A stretch of DNA of 64,000 nt from Anseranas semipalmata (Eukaryota > Chordata > Aves > Anseriformes > Anseranatidae). The notes under the pieces are model-generated. The model made no database searches and was not told where the DNA came from. It worked only from the letters and a program-made list of their open reading frames with translations. How positions within the stretch are numbered: the first letter of the stretch is position 1; every line of letters begins with the position of its first letter. Position numbers and translations under genes: made by a program. The stretch spans positions 106,332-170,331 of the forward strand of contig VXAA01007259.1 of NCBI GenBank assembly GCA_013399115.1, in the 5' to 3' direction. Below, one piece after another: positions 35,001 through 42,060 of the stretch.

Positions 35001-37432
35001 GGCGAGGTAAAAGACCCGCTTGGTTTGGTGTGCTCTAAGTGTGATTTCTTCGATTGCTTTGGTTTTACTCTGACAATGCTCCTGCTTTTTTTTTCTTAAT
35101 ACACTGCCATGACCGGCCAAGCAACAAATGTAAACTGCCTCAGCACTAGTGAAGAGTAAAAATGCTGATGCTTACTCAGTTTAACTAATAGTTACCTAAA
35201 AGTTGGGAGTTTGTTTTTCCTTTCAGTCTTTTTCATTGAATTTTTTATTGTCACTATTTGGCTTGAACCAAAAGGTTACTTGGAACTGTTTATTTGTCCT
35301 TTTTACTTTGACTTTTTCATTATAAGCCCAGCACACGTATTAGCAGCTGTCTGGCCTCAGTGAAAAGCATCCTGCTAGTAAAGCTTATTGTAGTAAAGCT
35401 TATTTGGGAAAGGATTTTTTGCACTCTGGATATGATCCAGCCTCATAAGTAAATGAAATGCTTCACCCTGAGAGAGAAAAACGAACACTTGGCAATAAAT
35501 GGACAGGCAGGAGATTGTTCTTGTGGTATTTGGTGCAATGACTTAACACTAAGATAATTCAATGTGATTAAGTATCCTTGTGTCAGCCTGAATACCCTTA
35601 AATAATAAGCTGCGTCATCAGAGAAAGTATAAAGTGCCCGTAGCTCCTGTTGAATTTTTTTGACAACTGTTAAGTGCTCAAGAGTTAGAATAAGATAATA
35701 CCCATCCATCCCTTGTTCCAACAAGCTGGTTGCTTTGGGTGACAACCATTTGTGTTCATTCTTCCCATAAAGTGCACGTTCCCCTCCTCTACCCCTTCCC
35801 AAGAGAAAGAGTATCTATCCATCATTCAACTTTGCATAAGGCAGAAATAGCTGCTTTTTAAGTTGGGAATTTGCATTCTTTCCATCTATATAAATCCAAA
35901 GGGCCAAACTGACTTCTGTGCATTGCCACAAATCCACTTACTCTGATGGAAATGGGCCATCTTTTGCTAGCTGTGAATTTCACTTGGTGGCTGTAATAAC
36001 TTCCCTGTGTAAAGTTTTCCTCCTGTTACGTTGATCAGTTAAGTCATTTTCAGGGGGAAGAACGTTTCTCCCAGTCAGTGGCACACTGCTGCAAGGTTAA
36101 CTGTTGGCTGTTTGTTCACCAAGGTTGGGCTAAAACATCTCATTCTCTTGATGCATCTGAAGAAAATGATGGCTGGTCTAGTGCTGAAGATCCACTGAAT
36201 TCATCAGATGCAGAGGAAGAAGGAGGAGGAGGGGGAAACGAGATGAAGCTGGTAACCAGAAATGCTCCTATTGAGCTAAGCAAATGTTACTGTTGAGTGT
36301 GACAGTATACAGGAATGCTTTTGAAGCTTGCAGGGAAGAAAGAGTCTTCCTTGAAATCCTCAGCTGGGCAAAATTCCTAGGGTAATGGAAAATATCCTGT
36401 TTTCTTAAATCAGCCTTTTGTTTGTTCCTTGGGAAGGTACATCTTTGTGTACCTGCACACCAGCAAGACTGTGAATGCTTATGCCGTAGTACTGAATTCA
36501 AGCAATGACTTGCTCAGCTACTATGTCACATACGACACATTACCAGTTCTCCAGATTTTTTGTTGTTTTTGTTTGTTTGTTTTTTCCCTTGTGTTTTTTT
36601 TTTGGGGGGGGGGGAGGGAGGGGTAGAGATTTTAATTGTTCTAATGGGAACATTTCACAGAATGTTTTTCAGGGTGTGAGAATTCGTATACTGAATTTGC
36701 ATGAAATTGAACAGCAAAGTTTTACTGCCTCTCAGTATGCATATTTACACTGTCTTCAACATGTATGTGCATGAGAAAGAGAAAGAAGGGGAAAGTGCTA
36801 TAATTTTCATAGCAAAAGCTGCAACATATTTTAAAGTACTCAAGAGAAATAATTTGTGTTTTTCCCTGTGTGCATTTAGACTCCTGGTAAATATACAGTT
36901 GTGACTGATTATGAGAAAGGAGTTTCCGAAGAATTTACTGTGAAAAGTGGAGACCTAGTTCAACTGATTCGTGAAGGGGAGGATGGACTTTGGTATGCAG
37001 ATCTGTGTTTGGAAACTTTTACATGCAGAACTGTGTTTGGAAGGCAGATGTTTGGGGCAAAACTTTCAAAGGCAGTAAATGAAGCAATTTGACTTTTTAT
37101 TTCTTATTTTTTATAGGTATGTAAAGAACCTGAGCACTGGCAGAGAAGGTTGGATCCCAGCAAACAATCTGCTGATGCTCATAGGCAATTCAAAATCAGC
37201 TCAATCTTTAAGCAGCTCTGGTAGGCTATTTATTATAAACGACATGATTGTCTGTCTGAAGATTCCTTTTATGAAAGAAAGTTGTGAAAAACAACCATAT
37301 TGTATTTTCTTGTGTTTTTTTCCTCTCCCTTTCCCAGAATCAGGCACTGCTTCCAGCACTTTGAGCACATCATCAAGTTGCAGTGATAGCTGCAATGCCA
37401 GCAGCACCAGCTTCTCAGACATTAAGGGCTAA
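132..37432 (+). CDS. MCF2L: MCF2L (DBS/OST), Rho guanine nucleotide exchange factor; 3' 30 exons, 5' end outside window
   Basis: Thirty exons with AG/GT borders splice in one frame for 1110 residues plus stop; earlier exons lie before the window. Numbering from the first whole codon (133), domains are: end of CRAL-TRIO/Sec14 lipid-binding domain (about 1-130), spectrin-like coiled region (about 160-400), proline/serine linker (about 430-505), DH domain (about 510-690, starting near ETERAYVEELL), PH domain (about 705-825), acidic/serine linker with cassette exons (830-1007), SH3 domain (about 1010-1075, with GLWYVKN and GREGWIPANNL) and a serine-rich tail. The DH-PH unit of this family catalyses GDP/GTP exchange on RhoA/CDC42-type GTPases at membranes. 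The SH3 end and the F7/F10 neighbours favour MCF2L over its paralogue MCF2, which lies next to F9. Domain limits are approximate; gene identity is confident. Confidence 0.94.
4392..4880 (-). mobile_element. Decayed LINE (L2/CR1-like) reverse-transcriptase C-terminal fragment
   Basis: The minus-strand translation holds NNSRLDYCNSLF followed by KPMIRLQMAQ and later LAPLFKAINGLG. This matches the order SRLDYCNSL / LQ..QNAAAR / LHWLPV..R / FKALNGLAP seen after the catalytic region of L2- and CR1-type LINE reverse transcriptases. The HWLPV motif is eroded and the fragment has no catalytic YxDD block, so it is an inactive 3' piece. The plus strand also carries GAATTACAGTAATCCAACC, a phrase I associate with L2-type repeats. 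L2 versus another jockey-clade family is uncertain. Confidence 0.5.
5422..5521 (+). repeat. AATAAA plus poly-A insertion signature
   Basis: AATAAA at 5484-5489 is followed 16 bp later by 16 A (5506-5521). This arrangement is typical of a reverse-transcribed mRNA 3' end. The body upstream was not recognised and its 5' limit is a guess. Confidence 0.3.
9788..9907 (+). CDS. MCF2L: MCF2L exon (CRAL-TRIO, 2)
   Basis: TTTTGCAG acceptor and GTAAGT donor, 120 bp, phase 0 at both ends. It encodes SFPGNLQLVLVLRPTGFF and then FKFNKDEFKMKVP, continuing the Sec14-type domain after a 9.6 kb intron. Confidence 0.93.
10566..10682 (+). CDS. MCF2L: MCF2L exon (CRAL-TRIO, 3)
   Basis: CTGCTGCAG acceptor and GTAAGT donor, 117 bp, phase 0. 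It encodes IIMLGSVSELQGYID and then LTEDLGGTLDYCHNRWL, the conserved C-terminal motif of this family's Sec14 domain. Confidence 0.93.
11190..11339 (+). CDS. MCF2L: MCF2L exon (Sec14 to spectrin linker)
   Basis: CCAAAAG acceptor and GTATGT donor, 150 bp, phase 0. It encodes QTAQILQSFGTELAETELPN followed by a lysine-rich stretch that leads into the spectrin-like region. Confidence 0.92.
12053..12177 (+). CDS. MCF2L: MCF2L exon (spectrin-like region, 1)
   Basis: The acceptor follows a (GTTT)n pyrimidine tract; donor GTGAGA. 125 bp, ending with two bases of an arginine codon. It encodes EDIRLAVEQGNDIL and NQDQLDNQTTVE. Confidence 0.9.
13935..14049 (+). CDS. MCF2L: MCF2L exon (spectrin-like region, 2)
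   Basis: TTTTTAAG acceptor and GTGAGA donor, 115 bp. The first base completes the split arginine. It encodes LLAQLHETETAFDEFW and KHQQKLEQCLHLRNFEQNF, a typical spectrin-repeat helix. Confidence 0.92.
15020..15139 (+). CDS. MCF2L: MCF2L exon (spectrin-like region, 3)
   Basis: CATTTCAG acceptor and GTAAGA donor, 120 bp, phase 0. It encodes VKAGLDIVSERLSAFTDVGN and HVEHILKDLANFEEKS. Confidence 0.92.
15995..16186 (+). CDS. MCF2L: MCF2L exon (spectrin-like region, 4)
   Basis: CTTTCTTAG acceptor and GTACAT donor, 192 bp, phase 0. It encodes ETVAKARMLASEGDSFIQ, HYAVDSIIPKCSELHHLC and LNKSLELHGLLEK. Confidence 0.92.
16405..16596 (+). CDS. MCF2L: MCF2L exon (spectrin-like region, 5)
   Basis: TTTCTAG acceptor and GTACCA donor, 192 bp (the same length as the previous exon), phase 0. 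It encodes SMKWCDEGIYLLASQPVDKC and ALQEIEKFLDTGAGNKIKEL. Confidence 0.93.
17294..17453 (+). CDS. MCF2L: MCF2L exon (end of coiled region, proline linker)
   Basis: CGGTAG acceptor and GTAAGT donor, 160 bp. It encodes EHVQKVFQKQESMEEMF and then TRPVQPVAPRPEAFVKSP. The last base starts a split serine codon. Confidence 0.92.
17602..17672 (+). CDS. MCF2L: MCF2L exon (serine/basic linker, 1)
   Basis: ATGCTTAG acceptor and GTAATT donor, 71 bp; completes the split serine and ends on a codon boundary. It encodes LQRGYVSNSESSVLRK and then NYRRGK. Codon phase is maintained on both sides. Confidence 0.85.
18697..18773 (+). CDS. MCF2L: MCF2L exon (linker before DH)
   Basis: TTCTTTAG acceptor and GTAAGT donor, 77 bp. 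It encodes SEMTELHQSRGG and MDDEENLAVLR, ending two bases into a glutamine codon. Confidence 0.88.
19823..19889 (+). CDS. MCF2L: MCF2L exon (DH domain start)
   Basis: TGTTTACAG acceptor and GTAAAA donor, 67 bp. It encodes HVINELIETERAYVEELLCV, the hallmark first helix (CR1 of the DH fold) with the conserved ETE-Y-L pattern. Confidence 0.93.
21710..21731. repeat. (CT)n microsatellite
   Basis: Eleven consecutive TC units in the intron before the second DH exon. Confidence 0.9.
22371..22486 (+). CDS. MCF2L: MCF2L exon (DH domain, 2)
   Basis: TGTTCCAG acceptor and GTGAGG donor, 116 bp. It encodes GYAAEMDNPLMAHL and KDILFGNMEEIYHFHN, the DH segment that packs beside the catalytic helix. Confidence 0.94.
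23368..23437 (+). CDS. MCF2L: MCF2L exon (DH domain, 3)
   Basis: CTCGTAG acceptor and GTATGT donor, 70 bp. It encodes IFLRELENYVEYPELVGRCF after completing the split arginine. Confidence 0.92.
25067..25159 (+). CDS. MCF2L: MCF2L exon (DH domain, 4)
   Basis: ATTTCAG acceptor and GTATTC donor, 93 bp, phase 0. It encodes EDFQIYEKYCQNKPRSESLW. Confidence 0.93.
25281..25373 (+). CDS. MCF2L: MCF2L exon (DH catalytic helix)
   Basis: ATTTCCAG acceptor and GTATGT donor, 93 bp, phase 0. It encodes LDSYLLKPVQRITKYQLLLK, the most conserved DH helix, which contacts the GTPase switch regions in this family. A tandem duplication overlaps the donor (see findings). Confidence 0.95.
26771..26896 (+). CDS. 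MCF2L: MCF2L exon (DH domain end)
   Basis: GCTCAG acceptor and GTGAGT donor, 126 bp, phase 0. It encodes EMLKYSKNCEGAEDLQEAL and VNDSMHQIAITGYD, the last DH helix running towards the PH domain. Confidence 0.93.
27544..27765 (+). CDS. MCF2L: MCF2L exon (PH domain, 1)
   Basis: CTGTTCCAG acceptor and GTAAGG donor, 222 bp, phase 0. It encodes GNLNELGKLLMQGSFNVW, KPMQRHLFLHEKAVLFCKK and YEKAPSYSYKHSLN, the N-terminal beta strands of the PH domain. Confidence 0.94.
27829..27847. repeat. (GT)n microsatellite
   Basis: About nine GT units just after the first PH exon. Confidence 0.9.
28272..28364 (+). CDS. MCF2L: MCF2L exon (PH domain, 2)
   Basis: CTTCTAG acceptor and GTAATA donor, 93 bp, phase 0. 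It encodes MAAVGITENVKGDAKKFEIW and then REEVYIIQ, the later PH strands. Confidence 0.93.
28900..28978 (+). CDS. MCF2L: MCF2L exon (PH C-terminal helix)
   Basis: GAGTAG acceptor and GTAAAA donor, 79 bp. It encodes APTPEVKATWVNEIRKVLTS with the invariant PH tryptophan. The last base starts a split glutamate codon. Confidence 0.92.
28998..29029. repeat. (AC)n(AT)n compound microsatellite
   Basis: Six AC units followed by ten AT units, starting 20 bp after the donor of the PH helix exon. Confidence 0.9.
29148..29214 (+). CDS. MCF2L: MCF2L exon (post-PH linker, 1)
   Basis: ATTACAG acceptor and GTAAGT donor, 67 bp. It encodes ASQHRTLEHTQSLPLPTSS in phase with both neighbours. Confidence 0.86.
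30492..30607 (+). CDS. MCF2L: MCF2L exon (post-PH linker, 2)
   Basis: AAACAG acceptor and GTGAGT donor, 116 bp. It encodes SRNNIRNTKKLDERRADLA and YPEKGK. It leaves one G, which pairs equally well with any of the four downstream exons that start with two bases of a codon. Confidence 0.88.
31257..31343 (+). CDS. MCF2L: MCF2L cassette exon A (87 bp)
   Basis: TTTGTAG acceptor, donor GTAATT (no G at +5). Length is divisible by three and phase is 1-1, so skipping keeps the frame. It encodes DTSSTSECSVLSKKRFTLQG and then FTNLKSQK. The polypeptide is basic and serine-rich. The donor is followed almost at once by a run of about 20 A. Confidence 0.8.
32212..32271 (+). CDS. MCF2L: MCF2L candidate cassette exon B (60 bp)
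   Basis: CTTGACAG acceptor, weak donor GTATTG. It adds exactly 20 residues (ETPSPTAKSQTLPMILLTGP) in the 1-1 phase shared with the flanking cassette exons. I do not recall this peptide from mammalian MCF2L, so it could be lineage-specific or a chance ORF with splice-like ends. Confidence 0.55.
32408..32448 (+). repeat. AATAAA plus poly-A insertion signature
   Basis: AATAAA at 32408-32413 is followed by 19 A at 32430-32448, between cassette exons B and C. It could mark the 3' end of a retroposed transcript or be simple A-rich intron. Confidence 0.3.
32632..32706 (+). CDS. MCF2L: MCF2L cassette exon C (75 bp)
   Basis: CCTCCTGCAG acceptor, weak donor GTAGAG; phase 1-1. It encodes SPTSPDKKSKRHEVVSDPTP and then FGLR, matching my recollection of a variably included segment just before the SH3 linker in mammalian MCF2L. 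Confidence 0.82.
36124..36251 (+). CDS. MCF2L: MCF2L exon (acidic linker before SH3)
   Basis: CACCAAG acceptor, donor GTAACC, 128 bp. It encodes WAKTSHSLDASEENDGWSSA and then DPLNSSDAEEEGGGGG, an acidic, probably disordered linker. Confidence 0.9.
36880..36992 (+). CDS. MCF2L: MCF2L exon (SH3 domain, 1)
   Basis: GCATTTAG acceptor and GTATGC donor, 113 bp. It encodes GKYTVVTDYEKGVSEEFTVK, SGDLVQLI and EDGLW: the RT loop, distal strands and first ligand-binding tryptophan of SH3. Confidence 0.93.
37117..37220 (+). CDS. MCF2L: MCF2L exon (SH3 domain, 2)
   Basis: TTTATAG acceptor after an intron of only 124 bp; donor GTAGGC. It encodes YVKNLSTGREGWIPANNLLM and then a serine-rich segment ending SLSSS. 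The final G can be continued by 37338 or, in phase, by the candidate distal exon at 41014. Confidence 0.92.
37338..37432 (+). CDS. MCF2L: MCF2L terminal coding exon
   Basis: TTCCCAG acceptor after a 117-bp intron. It encodes SGTASSTLSTSSSCSDSC and SSTSFSDIKG followed by TAA at 37430-37432. The tail is almost entirely Ser/Thr/Cys/Ala and probably disordered. Confidence 0.9.
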
Positions 37433-37620
37433 GATCAAATTTTCACCCCACCTCCATGGAAGGTAAATCTGGAGTTTGCCATCTTGTGTGGAGTTCTGGA
37501 TGTTGGACTTAAATGGAGAACCACCTGGTCTGCGTTGCTGGCTTTGAGTATTTTCTCTGGTGATTTTTAGATATTCTTACAGAAGATCCCAATGAAAAGT
37601 GCATGGAATGTGAAGTTGTA

Positions 37621-37626
37621 AATAAA
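37621..37626 (+). promoter_or_regulatory. MCF2L: proximal AATAAA polyadenylation signal
   Basis: First canonical AATAAA after the stop (189 bp downstream). It overlaps a UGUAAAUA Pumilio-type motif at 37617-37624. Confidence 0.55.
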
Positions 37627-39008
37627 AACTAAATGATTTGAAATAGGGTATCATAGAGGCTTCTGCTCTGAAGTTTGAAGCTGCAGAGGTGCTAGCATAA
37701 AACACATTCTCCCATTGATATACAATCAGGTTTCTGCAGAACCGTATCTTTTCATAACATCCAGAATCTGAAAGTGAGCAAACAAGATGTGTTCAGTGCT
37801 AAATCTTATTGTAAACTAATAACATAGCAGTCACTGCACAGGATAGGTATGTGGAAAATAAATTGGAGCTTAAAATTTCTCTCCCCAAAAGTACCCTTTC
37901 TTCACGGATGTACCTCATTCAGTGCAGTGAATGGGACTCTTACAGCATCGAGGAAGTAAGTTTGGTCCAGCCATTTCTCTTCTCTTGGGTCTTCAGGATA
38001 CTCTTCTGTGCCCGAGAGATTGGGATGCAGAAATGACCATTTCACTGACCACAACAGCATCAAAATGAAAAATATTTTATCCTTTCCTACCTTTTGATAA
38101 TGTGCGCAATGAAATAGCTGTTCTCTGAGGTATTTTAGCCTCACAACCAAAATCTACCAACATCACTGTGTTTACATAGCCTTGGCAATTTAGTAATATC
38201 TTTTTCCTTACTCAGGTGCATAATAAAACACAAATATTCACTAGATGATTTCTTAGTAAACTAATTGCATGGGTACCTTCAGCTCTAACAATTAGCATGA
38301 AGTACAGGCAAAGGAAACTATTGTGGCTTCACTATGGGTCAAGAGCCTTTCTTCAGACAAACCTAAGAGGGCTAGAAGCCAGACACATTTTTAGTCAATG
38401 GAGTTTGTTGCAAATTTATTCAGAGACAAAAATGACATAATTTTTCAATAAAGGGGAGCACGGTGAGGAAAAAAAAAATCTTTGTTAGTGTCAGATTTGT
38501 CTTGTAGACAAATATTTTAATTTTTTTAAAAGAAGGATAATGCTAAACTTGCTACTTTTCAAGGTATGATGTAAGCCAATGTTATAAATGTTCACCTTGT
38601 CAGATGTTCTTTGCGTTTTGTCCTTATAAACAGTACAAAATTGTGTGCATGTATGGAATAATGTATTCATTCCTTTGTATCTTTCAAATGTTTTTACTTA
38701 TATGAATTGGGTAAAAAACTATTTTCATATACCATATTAGTTAAAGATAACGTGGAGGTTAAGAGCATAATTTTTCAGAAGCACTAAGCACAGCAAATTA
38801 TGTCAATGGGAACTGCTGTTAATTATCCGACCCTCTGATGGCTGAGCCCTGAAGTCTATCTTGATGCCAGAAATTTAGATTTTAGAGGCTGTAGCTTAGG
38901 AACCTTAAAGGAGAAATACTCAAAAGAATGATCTTGGTCCTGAGTTGCAAAAGCAACCCTACTCCAGACAGAATCAAAAAGTAGCTGACTGTGGTCAGTA
39001 CAAATTGA

Positions 39009-39122
39009 AACGTATATATACACCCACACATTTATGCAGATATAGATGTGCATATATGTGCATGTGTGTATATATATATATGTGTGTGTGTAGATATGTA
39101 TATGTGTAGATATAATGTATCA
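39009..39122. repeat. TA/TG/CA-rich imperfect microsatellite
   Basis: Mixed TATA, CACA and TGTG dinucleotide runs over about 110 bp, including 14 bp of pure TA and a (TG)5 run, in the MCF2L 3' UTR. Confidence 0.8.
39067..39112 (+). promoter_or_regulatory. cluster of three UGUANAUA (Pumilio-type) motifs
   Basis: TGTATATA at 39067-39074, TGTAGATA at 39089-39096 and TGTAGATA at 39105-39112 all fit the UGUANAUA consensus of Pumilio proteins. They lie in a TA/TG-rich microsatellite, so chance or repeat origin is possible. Binding is an inference. Confidence 0.4.
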
Positions 39123-39595
39123 ATGTAAAGGATGTATTTATAGTCTTCATGCTGCTGAATGTGTCACTTTACAATTCATAAATACTTAGGTTTCTTGCAA
39201 TACTGCAATATAAAGGTGGATCAAGGTTTTACTTCAGGCATCTTTTCCAACACAGAAATCCTCTGATCTTTTTTTTAATTATCGCATATAATACTGTGCA
39301 GACCAGGAATATTTAGTCTGATATTTAACAATGAAATGGCAGCATGAGATTCAGCTTATCTTCATCTGTGTAAGTTATTTTGTAAATTCTGTAACATAAT
39401 TTACTTATATATTGCTGTCATTGCTAGGATAAGACTGTCCTTTCATTTCTCACTGCAGCCTCATTTGTGTTATTTCAATGGTTTCCTCCACATCATTGCA
39501 CTTTAATACAACCCATTTCACCATTTCCTTTTTTTACTGCTGTTGTGATTTAGAGGTTCAAAGTCAGAGGTCTCTATTGTAATTATGAAAATTTG

Positions 39596-39601
39596 AATAA
39601 A
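39596..39601 (+). promoter_or_regulatory. MCF2L: distal AATAAA polyadenylation signal
   Basis: Canonical hexamer followed by a GT-rich element within about 50 bp. Confidence 0.55.
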
Positions 39602-41013
39602 TTTCAGCACTTCTTGCTGAATGCCTTTATATAGACATGCTCTGTGTTTTGTTTTTGTCTCATGGTCTTAAAATTTGCTTATGGGTGTAATATAAAAATC
39701 AACTGGATTTGGAACAAAAAAGCAGGTCTGTCTAGCTGTGGCAAGCCTCAGAAGTGAGGTGCTTGGCAGGTCTGTTTTTAAATCTTTTGCCTACTCATTC
39801 TGGACTGTCTCAGAGAAACACCATTTTATCCCGGTGATCCTGTCACACTTCTTTGGAACTGGGGAATTAAAGCATGTCAGGAGGTTGAGGATAAAAAAAT
39901 AACAGCCATTGCCAGACTGCTTCCCTTCTCCTCCCACACACACCATTTTTGAAAGAAGTCACATCATTGCTGGGTTTTCCCTAAGCAAGCTGCATATCCT
40001 GTGGTTCCCCTCCTCCTGTACACACACTCCTCTTGATCCTGTGGATTTAATGGAACATGTTGGTGGCCTGTGTCTGGCCACGGCTGCAACTGGGTGAGAA
40101 ATGAGAAACCAAATTCACCCTTGCAGCATATGAAGAGGAAGGTGTTTGTACATTCATGGATTAATGACTTTAAGGACCATCATGCCATGGTAGGAGGTAA
40201 ATGTCACTGAACTGGAGTGATCTGAGCTGAGTTGGTGGTCATGTGCAATTAGACCATCCAGCTAAGCTATCACTGGGATCTGATTGCTTTCATTTATTCT
40301 TGTTAATGTAACAGCCATGTCTGTAGCCAAGTAGGAAGTCCAACAGTTTTGAGCACAATCCCATCACAGTTGTTACCGTGACCAGATTTACCTTCATGGA
40401 AAGTAGAGTCTTCTATATAAAAGCCTAGGAAGGAGAGATTTCTTTTTAACTCTAATGATGATTGTTTCCTCTTGCTAACACTGTGGACTCATCCTAGGTT
40501 TCATATATCCTAGATAGGCAGCACAAAGTTGGAGCACAGTCTTACAGAGCCAGGGGCTAGCTGGAATTCAAAACCCTTTCTCTGTTCTGCACAGATGATG
40601 TCAGTGAGCAAAAATGAGGACTTTGGACCATCATTAATTTACATCACTTTACATCAATTCTCTGAAGATGACAGAAACTTCCATTCTATTTCTGTGTCAT
40701 GTCAGATGGTTATTATGAACTGCAGTGTACAGTTCTGAGTGTCCACACAAGTCACCGGAATTAGTCTCATTTGGTTTGTGTGGGTAAATGCCAGATCAGC
40801 GTGGTACGAGGGAGCTACCCAAATTCAAATCCTTAATTTAGGATGCAGTTATAGAACAGCCAGATTCTGATTTGGTGTCTAGATACAGTATGATCAAAAT
40901 AAGATGCCTAGATGTTGAAATAGCTTCTTTGAGCTTTCATTTGAAAGGAGATGAATGGGTAACATTTAAGCAATGATGGCCACATTAGTCATAGCTATTG
41001 TTTGTTTTAATAG

Positions 41014-41095
41014 CTGTTACTGAAGATAAAGATGAGATCCTTTTGGAGCAGCTGGAAAGAAGTGAACGGCCATGTAAAGTCTCTCAGAGGGCAAG
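41014..41095 (+). CDS. Candidate alternative MCF2L exon, distal 1
   Basis: TTTTAATAG acceptor and GTAATT donor. The frame that completes the split codon left by 37117-37220 is open through all 82 bp and reads VTEDKDEILLEQLERSERPC and then KVSQRAR, a charged, helix-prone peptide. It ends two bases into an arginine codon that the segment at 41522 can finish. No transcript evidence is available, and the match could be chance. Confidence 0.33.
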
Positions 41096-41521
41096 GTAAT
41101 TTTCTGACCTGGAATAGCAAAGCACTTGATAAAGGGCTTTGCCTGCACTTACAAGCATGCTGGCAAGGTGAGGTCACATGTGGCAGGAGGCTAACCTGAG
41201 GCCTTTGGCAAAGATGTTAGATGTGTTCTGCTTGCTTTGTTCCAGGCAACTTCCAGAAACCCTCTTTAAATCCTGTCCAATATATAATTTTTTCCCTTCT
41301 TCCCTCAATACATTCAGGAAATAAATTTTCAATGCAGGAGCCTGTACAATGTCACACTTCAATAGAAATATGGGGATCAAAGCATCTGTTCAACTTAATC
41401 AGCAAGCTTATGCATAACAGGCAGTAGGAGGTGCTCCTGTTATACAGCTCAGGCAGAGGGATGTCAGCTTCTTTGCCTGCAAGATCATTATCATTTTTTT
41501 CCTGGTTTTCATTCTTTTCAG

Positions 41522-41639
41522 ATATTTCCAAGCCACTGCACATCAAGCTGATATTTTCAGGGAACCATCCATAGTGGCTTCAAGTGTAAAACCAGCACTG
41601 TGTGTGTGTACAGCCTTCACAGAACCACAGAATGGCTGA
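41522..41639 (+). CDS. Candidate alternative MCF2L terminal exon ending in CR1
   Basis: CTTTTCAG acceptor. In the phase set by 41014-41095 it is open for 38 codons (YFQATAHQADIFREPSIVA, then SSVKPALCVC) and stops with TGA at 41637-41639. The last seven coding codons and the stop lie in the reverse-complemented 3' end of a CR1. Function unknown; it could equally be unrelated sequence. Confidence 0.28.
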
Positions 41640-42060
41640 GGTGGGAAGGGACCTCTGGAGGCCACCTAGTCCAAACCCTGCTTAAGTACAGCCACACAGA
41701 GCAGGCTGCCCAGGCCCATGTCCAGGTGGCTTTTGGAGATCTCCAAGGCCAGACACCCCACAACCTCTCTGGGCAACCTGTGCCAGAGCTCCATCACCCG
41801 CACAGCACAGAAGTGCTGCCTGGGGTTCAGAGGGAGCCTCCTGTGTTCCAGCTGGTGCCCATTGCCTCTCATCCTGGCCCTGGGCACCACTGAAAAGAGC
41901 CTTCTTTACACCCTCCCTTCAGGCAGGGAGGGATATAGACATTGGTGAGATCCCCCTGAGCCTCCTCTTCTCCAGGCTGAGCAGTCCCAGCTCTCCCAGC
42001 CTCTCCTCACAGCAGAGGTGCTCCAGGCCCTTCGTCATCTTCAAGGTCCTTGGACTTGCC
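41617..42060 (-). mobile_element. CR1 LINE 3' fragment (minus strand)
   Basis: The plus strand begins TCACAGAACCACAGAATGG and continues with GGAAGGGACCTCTGG and CCTAGTCCAAACCC, the reverse complement of the conserved avian CR1 3' end. Further on are CTCCTCTTCTCCAGGCTGAG and CTCCCAGCCTCTCCTCA. The piece is 5' truncated within the end of the reverse-transcriptase ORF; its inner boundary near 42060 is approximate. Confidence 0.88.

Larger units (their letters stand above)
30608..36123 (+). other. MCF2L: MCF2L alternative-splicing region between PH and SH3
   Basis: A 5.5 kb span carrying the three phase 1-1 cassette exons. It also holds an A-run after 31350, an AATAAA plus poly-A signature at 32408-32448 and an A-rich tract near 33095-33110. 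The 3.4 kb from 32707 to 36123 shows no further exon in the required phase that I could support. Confidence 0.6.
37433..39622 (+). other. MCF2L: MCF2L 3' untranslated region (3' end inferred)
   Basis: AT-rich sequence without coding signal follows the stop. AATAAA occurs at 37621-37626 and 39596-39601, with weaker candidates between (for example near 38447). The 39596 signal is followed by a GT-rich stretch (TGTGTTTTGTTTTTGTCT) about 45 bp downstream, the usual layout of a cleavage site, so I place the distal end near 39620. The exact end needs transcript data. Confidence 0.6.

Noticed and set aside
34990..35012. Possible 22-bp microexon in MCF2L
   Set aside because: Acceptor and donor look plausible, but the length is not a multiple of three and would break the phase 1-1 pattern.
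132..37432. MCF2 (DBL) rather than MCF2L
   Set aside because: The C-terminal SH3 domain and linkage to F7/F10 fit MCF2L; MCF2 sits beside F9.
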